63,517 nucleotides of DNA from the NCBI RefSeq assembly GCF_030817495.1, contig NZ_JAUSZK010000002.1:1-63517 (forward strand), in the 5' to 3' direction. Shown piece after piece: positions 60,323-63,517 of this stretch. The position numbers and the translations under genes were made by a program. The notes below the pieces were generated by a model, which worked only from the letters and a program-made list of their open reading frames with translations, was not told the origin of the DNA and did not search any database. Within the stretch, counting starts at the first letter, position 1; each line of letters opens with the position of its first letter. The stretch comes from Streptomyces sp. V3I7 (GTDB taxonomy: Bacteria; Actinomycetota; Actinomycetes; Streptomycetales; Streptomycetaceae).

Positions 60323-61501
60323 TCAGCCGTGCGAGGCGGCGGCCGTCAGGGCGGGGAGCGCGAGCGCTTCGAGGGCTGCGGCCTGGTCGGCGTCGGGCAG
60401 GACCTGCGCCACGGACGTGATCGCCTGCATCACGCCTCCGGCCGTGGTCTGACCACCCCGGATGAAGTGGGCCAGGATCATGTCCTTGGCCTCGGCGCCG
60501 ATGCTGAGCGTCTTGGTGACGTGCTCGATGGTCTTGGTCGGCTCGGCCAGCGTCTTACCGGCGGCGGCCTCCATCTCGGTCACCTTGGCCTGCACGTAGT
60601 CACGGGACAGGAAGGTGCGCACCGCGTCCGTGGTCTTCGACGTGATCAGCTCCAGCGTCTTGCGCTGGGTCTGCCCGGACCACGAGATGACGCCCTCGCT
60701 CTGCTTGCCCCCCAGGTGCACGGCCCGCATGACGTCCTTGCCCATGGTCAGGCCGTTGCGGCAGATCTGGACCACCACGCGCGGGGTGATGGTGTAGGCA
60801 CCGGCGCCGACCTCGCTGTTGGAGATGACGAAACCGGCGGAGACGACGGGGAGTTCGTCACCGCTGCGGCCGTCGAACGGCGAGCGGTAGCTGCGCAGCA
60901 GCTCACGGGCCTGGACCGCGACGGCCTCGGACTCGACACGGACGTACATGCGCCGGTCGGTGAGGTCACACCCGGTGATCTTCGTCGGGTGTCCCGACTT
61001 GGTGACCCCGTCCAGGGCGGCCAACAACATGTCGAAGTTGTCGATCAGCTTGTAGCTGTCGGACAGCAGGGCGCGCGCCACGCCTTCGGCCGGCGCCTCC
61101 CCGGGGGCGTTCTCGCCCCGGAACGCGCGCAGCATGAACCGGCGCTGCGGGTCCTGGCGCAGCCACGCGTTGACGTTCTCGTCCAGCAGCGCGACGTGAT
61201 CGGCACGCATGCGTCGCAGGTAGGCGAGCGGGATGCGCAGCTTGTCGGCAATCCCCTCGTCGGCTACGGCGGTGGGCCGGTAGGTGCCGTCCACCCTCGT
61301 TACGCCGTCCTCGGTGATCTGGGACTCCATGCCCTCGACGCGCACGTTTCCGTCCCGGAAGCGCAGCGCGGCTGCGGGGGCGATGACGTCCAGCTTCCGG
61401 CGCTGCTGTCCCTCCAGGATGCGGACCAGGTCGGTCAGGTCGGCGTTACGGGCGCCGGTGGGAGCGACGGCGGAGACGCGCTCGGCGAACTGCTGAGTCA
61501 T
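60323..61501 (-). CDS. DUF932 family protein
   Basis: A protein of 392 aa. It contains IPLAYLRRMRADHVALLDEN, LLSDSYKLIDNFDMLLAALD, PVVSAGFVISNSEVGAGAYT and RNGLTMGKDVMRAVHLG, the blocks of DUF932, a family carried by plasmids and phages and often near ssb and anti-restriction genes. The start is the ATG at 61501 with AAGGGGAA upstream. Function unproven. It is the first gene after promoter copy 4. Confidence 0.82.
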   Translation of the reverse strand: MTQQFAERVSAVAPTGARNADLTDLVRILEGQQRRKLDVIAPAAALRFRDGNVRVEGMESQITEDGVTRVDGTYRPTAVADEGIADKLRIPLAYLRRMRADHVALLDENVNAWLRQDPQRRFMLRAFRGENAPGEAPAEGVARALLSDSYKLIDNFDMLLAALDGVTKSGHPTKITGCDLTDRRMYVRVESEAVAVQARELLRSYRSPFDGRSGDELPVVSAGFVISNSEVGAGAYTITPRVVVQICRNGLTMGKDVMRAVHLGGKQSEGVISWSGQTQRKTLELITSKTTDAVRTFLSRDYVQAKVTEMEAAAGKTLAEPTKTIEHVTKTLSIGAEAKDMILAHFIRGGQTTAGGVMQAITSVAQVLPDADQAAALEALALPALTAAASHG

Positions 61502-61568
61502 GCGGTGTTCCCCTTCGTGTTGGTTTCTGCGGGTCGGGGGGCGAGGCCAACCGCCCCCCGACAAACTC

Positions 61569-61581
61569 AATACTAGTACGT
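61569..61581 (-). promoter_or_regulatory. Shared palindromic promoter, copy 4 (DUF932 gene), with 5' hairpin
   Basis: AATACTAGTACGT on the plus strand. The -35-like GGTTCACA lies upstream on the minus strand. The leader starts with hairpin GTCGGGGGGCG/CGCCCCCCGAC (61533-61562), 8 bases after the palindrome, then AAGGGGAA before the ATG. Confidence 0.75.
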
Positions 61582-61617
61582 GTCAGGAATGTGTGAACCC
61601 CTCCCTGAACTGGGCTT

Positions 61618-62166
61618 TTAGCTCCGAGTGCGGTACTCGGGCAGCGGGGTCAAGCTCTCCCGCCGACAGTTCCACACCTTCGACACGACGTCCGTACCCC
61701 GTACCTCGCACAGGTCGTACCGGATTTCCGCCGGACCTCCGACCACGTCCGAGTGAGCGCGGATCCCGTGGACCCAGTAGCGGCCGTGACGGCTCGTCAG
61801 GCTCCCGTGGTACCGCACCCGCTGCCACATGACCGGTTCCGGCTCCTCCTGACGTCGCCTCAGAGCGGCCACCCCGTCGTGTAGGCGCCGGAACGCCCGG
61901 TTCACCGTCCTGTGGTCGACCGGCACATCAGCAACGGCCGGAGGCGTGCTCCCCGTGCGCACACCCATTGCCCACCCCAGCTCGAAGAACGGACGGGCCA
62001 TGTTCAGCCCCGCCAGCGGGACCCGGAGCGGTTCCGCCTCCATCTCCCAGTCCTCCCGCACGCGGCGCAGCAACTCCCGCAGGGCGTGCCACGCCTGCTC
62101 CCGCTCCTCCGTCGTGATCTTTGCTCCGTCCTGCTCGGTCCGCTCCGGCAGTCGCGTGAGTTCCAT
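61618..62166 (-). CDS. Hypothetical protein
   Basis: A protein of 182 aa. A helical N-terminal half (EEREQAWHALRELLRRVRED, VNRAFRRLHDGVAALRRRQE) is followed by a beta-rich part (WQRVRYHGSLTSRHGRYWVH, AEIRYDLCEVRG). The ATG follows GTGAAGGGAAGCC. The family was not recognised. Confidence 0.58.
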   Translation of the reverse strand: MELTRLPERTEQDGAKITTEEREQAWHALRELLRRVREDWEMEAEPLRVPLAGLNMARPFFELGWAMGVRTGSTPPAVADVPVDHRTVNRAFRRLHDGVAALRRRQEEPEPVMWQRVRYHGSLTSRHGRYWVHGIRAHSDVVGGPAEIRYDLCEVRGTDVVSKVWNCRRESLTPLPEYRTRS

Positions 62167-62244
62167 GGCTTCCCTTCACTCCTCGGTGATCTCGATAAGG
62201 GAGGGGGCGCGACGCGGTCGCGCGCGCCCCCTGTTCGGTGCGGA

Positions 62245-62616
62245 TTAGCTTCGGAATCCGCGCGACGAGAGGAATTCAGCCGTAATGTGCGCGATTCCCT
62301 GCGGCTTGTAGATCTGCGGGAATCGCCGCATCTCGACTTCAGTGCGGCCCTTCTCGTCCGGGTCGATGAACTCGTGAACGAGCCGGTACGGCCGGTCACC
62401 GATCGGCATTTCGAGAACGACCGGGCCAACCTTGGTGTCGAACCGAATTCCCGTGACGTCCTTGTCCGCGTTGTGCACCACCTTCGCCCCGGCACGCTCA
62501 CACCACAGCGGCAGGAAGTTGGCGATCGTGCGGGCCTGAATAGCCAGGCCGGTCATGGGGGCGTTCTGACCGCCACGCACCCGGCGGACGATTCCGTCAG
62601 AGATCAGGAGTTCCAC
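62245..62616 (-). CDS. Hypothetical protein, first gene of its unit
   Basis: A protein of 123 aa from GTG 62616, preceded by AAGGGGAAACC. It has AIQARTIANFLPLWCERAGA, VVLEMPIGDRPYRLVHEFID and EMRRFPQIYKPQGIAHITAE. GC content is lower than that of nearby genes. It is the first gene after promoter copy 5. The family was not recognised. Confidence 0.58.
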   Translation of the reverse strand: MELLISDGIVRRVRGGQNAPMTGLAIQARTIANFLPLWCERAGAKVVHNADKDVTGIRFDTKVGPVVLEMPIGDRPYRLVHEFIDPDEKGRTEVEMRRFPQIYKPQGIAHITAEFLSSRGFRS

Positions 62617-62677
62617 GGTTTCCCCTTCGTTGGATCTTTGCGGTTCTGTTCGTCGGGTTCGCCTTCCCGACAACACA

Positions 62678-62686
62678 AATACTAGT
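62678..62686 (-). promoter_or_regulatory. Shared palindromic promoter, copy 5 (shorter), with 5' hairpin
   Basis: AATACTAGT is kept but the CGTA half is changed to CCCT, so the palindrome is reduced to ACTAGT. The leader hairpin GTCGGG/CCCGAC (62652-62671) again lies 8 bases beyond. Confidence 0.65.
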
Positions 62687-62723
62687 CCCTCATGATCACG
62701 GCGTCCACCTCCGCCACGCCGCG

Positions 62724-62779
62724 TGTTGCGCTAGATGTTGCGCCAGATGTTGCGCAGCGTGTTGCGCTGGATGTTGCAC
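62724..62779. repeat. Five tandem 12-bp repeats, TGTTGCGC-N4
   Basis: Copies begin at 62724, 62736, 62748, 62760 and 62772, an exact 12-base spacing. The first four keep TGTTGCGC; the last reads TGTTGCAC. Regular phasing suggests iterons or a ParB/regulator array. It lies 40-90 bases from promoter copy 5. Confidence 0.75.
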
Positions 62780-63216
62780 CCCGCTGTGGCCGGCCTGTAC
62801 GTAACAGGAGGTCAGGCACCCCTACGACCCTGGTCGGACTGCTGACATCCCCTCTGCTGCCACTTTTCCCGCGCTGGTTGATGAGTGAGTGTGGGGGCGG
62901 GGTGCGGGTGGGTGGCGGCGTTCGGGGTTGGTGGCTGGGTGTGGGTGTGTTGCGTGCCGGGCGTGGCCGTCACGCTGTCTGGGGTGGTGTAGGGGGCCTG
63001 TGCGGCCCTGTAGGGGTGGTGGAGGAGGGTGGAGCGGGGCGGTGCCGGAGGCAGCCGTCCCGACCCGGCAGCTCCTGTGCTCGTGTCCGTCCGCTGCTGC
63101 CGGAGGCAGCCGCACCCCCCGGCCCGGTCCCTGGTCTCCCTCCTCCACCCCTCACCTTCCAACCCCCTCGAACCGTCCAGGGGGTTGGGGCCCGGAGGGC
63201 CCCTGTCCCTTTCCCG

Positions 63217-63249
63217 GTATTCCGTGGTTTACTTATTCCCACGGAATAC
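63217..63249. repeat. Inverted repeat GTATTCCGTG / CACGGAATAC
   Basis: A perfect 10-bp inverted repeat with a 13-base AT-rich loop (63217-63226 and 63240-63249), in a relatively AT-rich patch within a GC-rich area. This is a plausible binding site next to a melting zone. Confidence 0.65.
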
Positions 63250-63382
63250 AAGTCAAGTTCCCCCGCCTTTCAGGGAATCGGAGATTCCCCGGAAAACCAG
63301 CCCAGGGCAACCCTCATGACGAAACCTCAACTAAAACCCCAACTCCCCACCCCCACAACAAAACCAGCCAATTCCGTATTCA

Positions 63383-63509
63383 GCGTGCCGGAGGCACGCA
63401 CGTTGCGGAATCCGGCCGGAGGCCGGTTCCGCAACTCCCCGCCGGAGGCGGGCTGTTCGCGCGGGGACGCGCGAAACGAGCGAAGCGAGTATTCGGCTGC
63501 CGGAGGCAG
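63383..63509. repeat. Array of hairpins with GGA loops
   Basis: GCGTGCC-GGA-GGCACGC (63383-63399); a long hairpin from GTTGCGGAA through CCGGCC-GGA-GGCCGG to TTCCGCAAC (63402-63435); CCCGCC-GGA-GGCGGG (63438-63452); TTCGCGCG-GGGA-CGCGCGAA (63456-63475); CTGCC-GGA-GGCAG (63497-63509). Two more are at 63043-63053 and 63096-63110. All but one have a perfect stem and a GNA-type triplet loop. Confidence 0.8.
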
Positions 63510-63517
63510 AGCGAAGC

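Noticed and set aside
62692..63517. Open frame from ATG 62692 running through the tandem repeats and hairpins to the window end
   Set aside because: It has no stop in 826 bases, but the product is low-complexity, includes the hairpin array, has no ribosome site and no family match; it cannot be excluded fully because the tandem repeat is a multiple of three.

Overview
The DNA is about 70% GC with actinobacterial codon use, GTG/TTG starts, GGAGG-type ribosome sites and many protein families typical of Streptomyces (replication-relaxation, RacO/RacP, DUF6192, DUF6233, DUF2690, DUF932). No rRNA, tRNA, CRISPR or housekeeping gene was seen. The window therefore looks like part of a large conjugative plasmid or integrative element of a Streptomyces-like host. 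This is inferred from content; no replication gene or end was proven.

Layout. (1) 1-12.3 kb: one leftward, tightly coupled operon for an ssDNA-type conjugative type IV secretion system: TcpC/VirB8-like, small pilin-like protein, VirB3/PrgI-like, VirB4 ATPase, VirB6-like channel, transglycosylase/NlpC-P60 hydrolase, VirD4/TraG-like ATPase, and the start of a replication-relaxation gene. (2) 12.3-13.0 kb: a repeat-rich control region (CCGACCACG boxes) before a rightward gene with a duplicated winged-helix domain. (3) 14.7-17.9 kb: a complete IS21 element with 7-bp target duplication and a passenger gene, inserted in a membrane-protein gene. (4) 18-43 kb: a mosaic accessory zone with HTH-membrane proteins, secreted cell-wall enzymes, a LexA paralogue, an HTH-WD40 protein, an aminoglycoside phosphotransferase-like gene, a methyltransferase, acetyltransferase, RacO/RacP, two IS5-type elements and several gene fragments. 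(5) 43-50.4 kb: a leftward operon headed by ssb and a DprA-like gene, followed by two PP-loop (PAPS-reductase-like) proteins, a DpdA/TGT-like protein, a DUF6248-like protein and a Mom-like protein; this is a candidate DNA hypermodification module. (6) 50.4-62.7 kb: leftward small plasmid genes with a ParB-like and a DUF932 protein. Five of these transcription units start from one repeated palindromic promoter, AATACTAGTACGTT, usually followed by an RNA hairpin at the predicted 5' end. (7) 62.7-63.5 kb: non-coding-looking DNA with five 12-bp tandem repeats and an array of hairpins having GGA loops, a candidate oriT, replication origin or partition site.

Regions 5-7 together resemble the leading region of a conjugative plasmid: genes for ssDNA protection, DNA modification and partition beside a structured site. 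Many genes in regions 3-6 contain single-base frameshifts while keeping ATGA start-stop overlaps and ribosome sites, which points either to sequence errors or to ongoing decay and must be settled before function is claimed.
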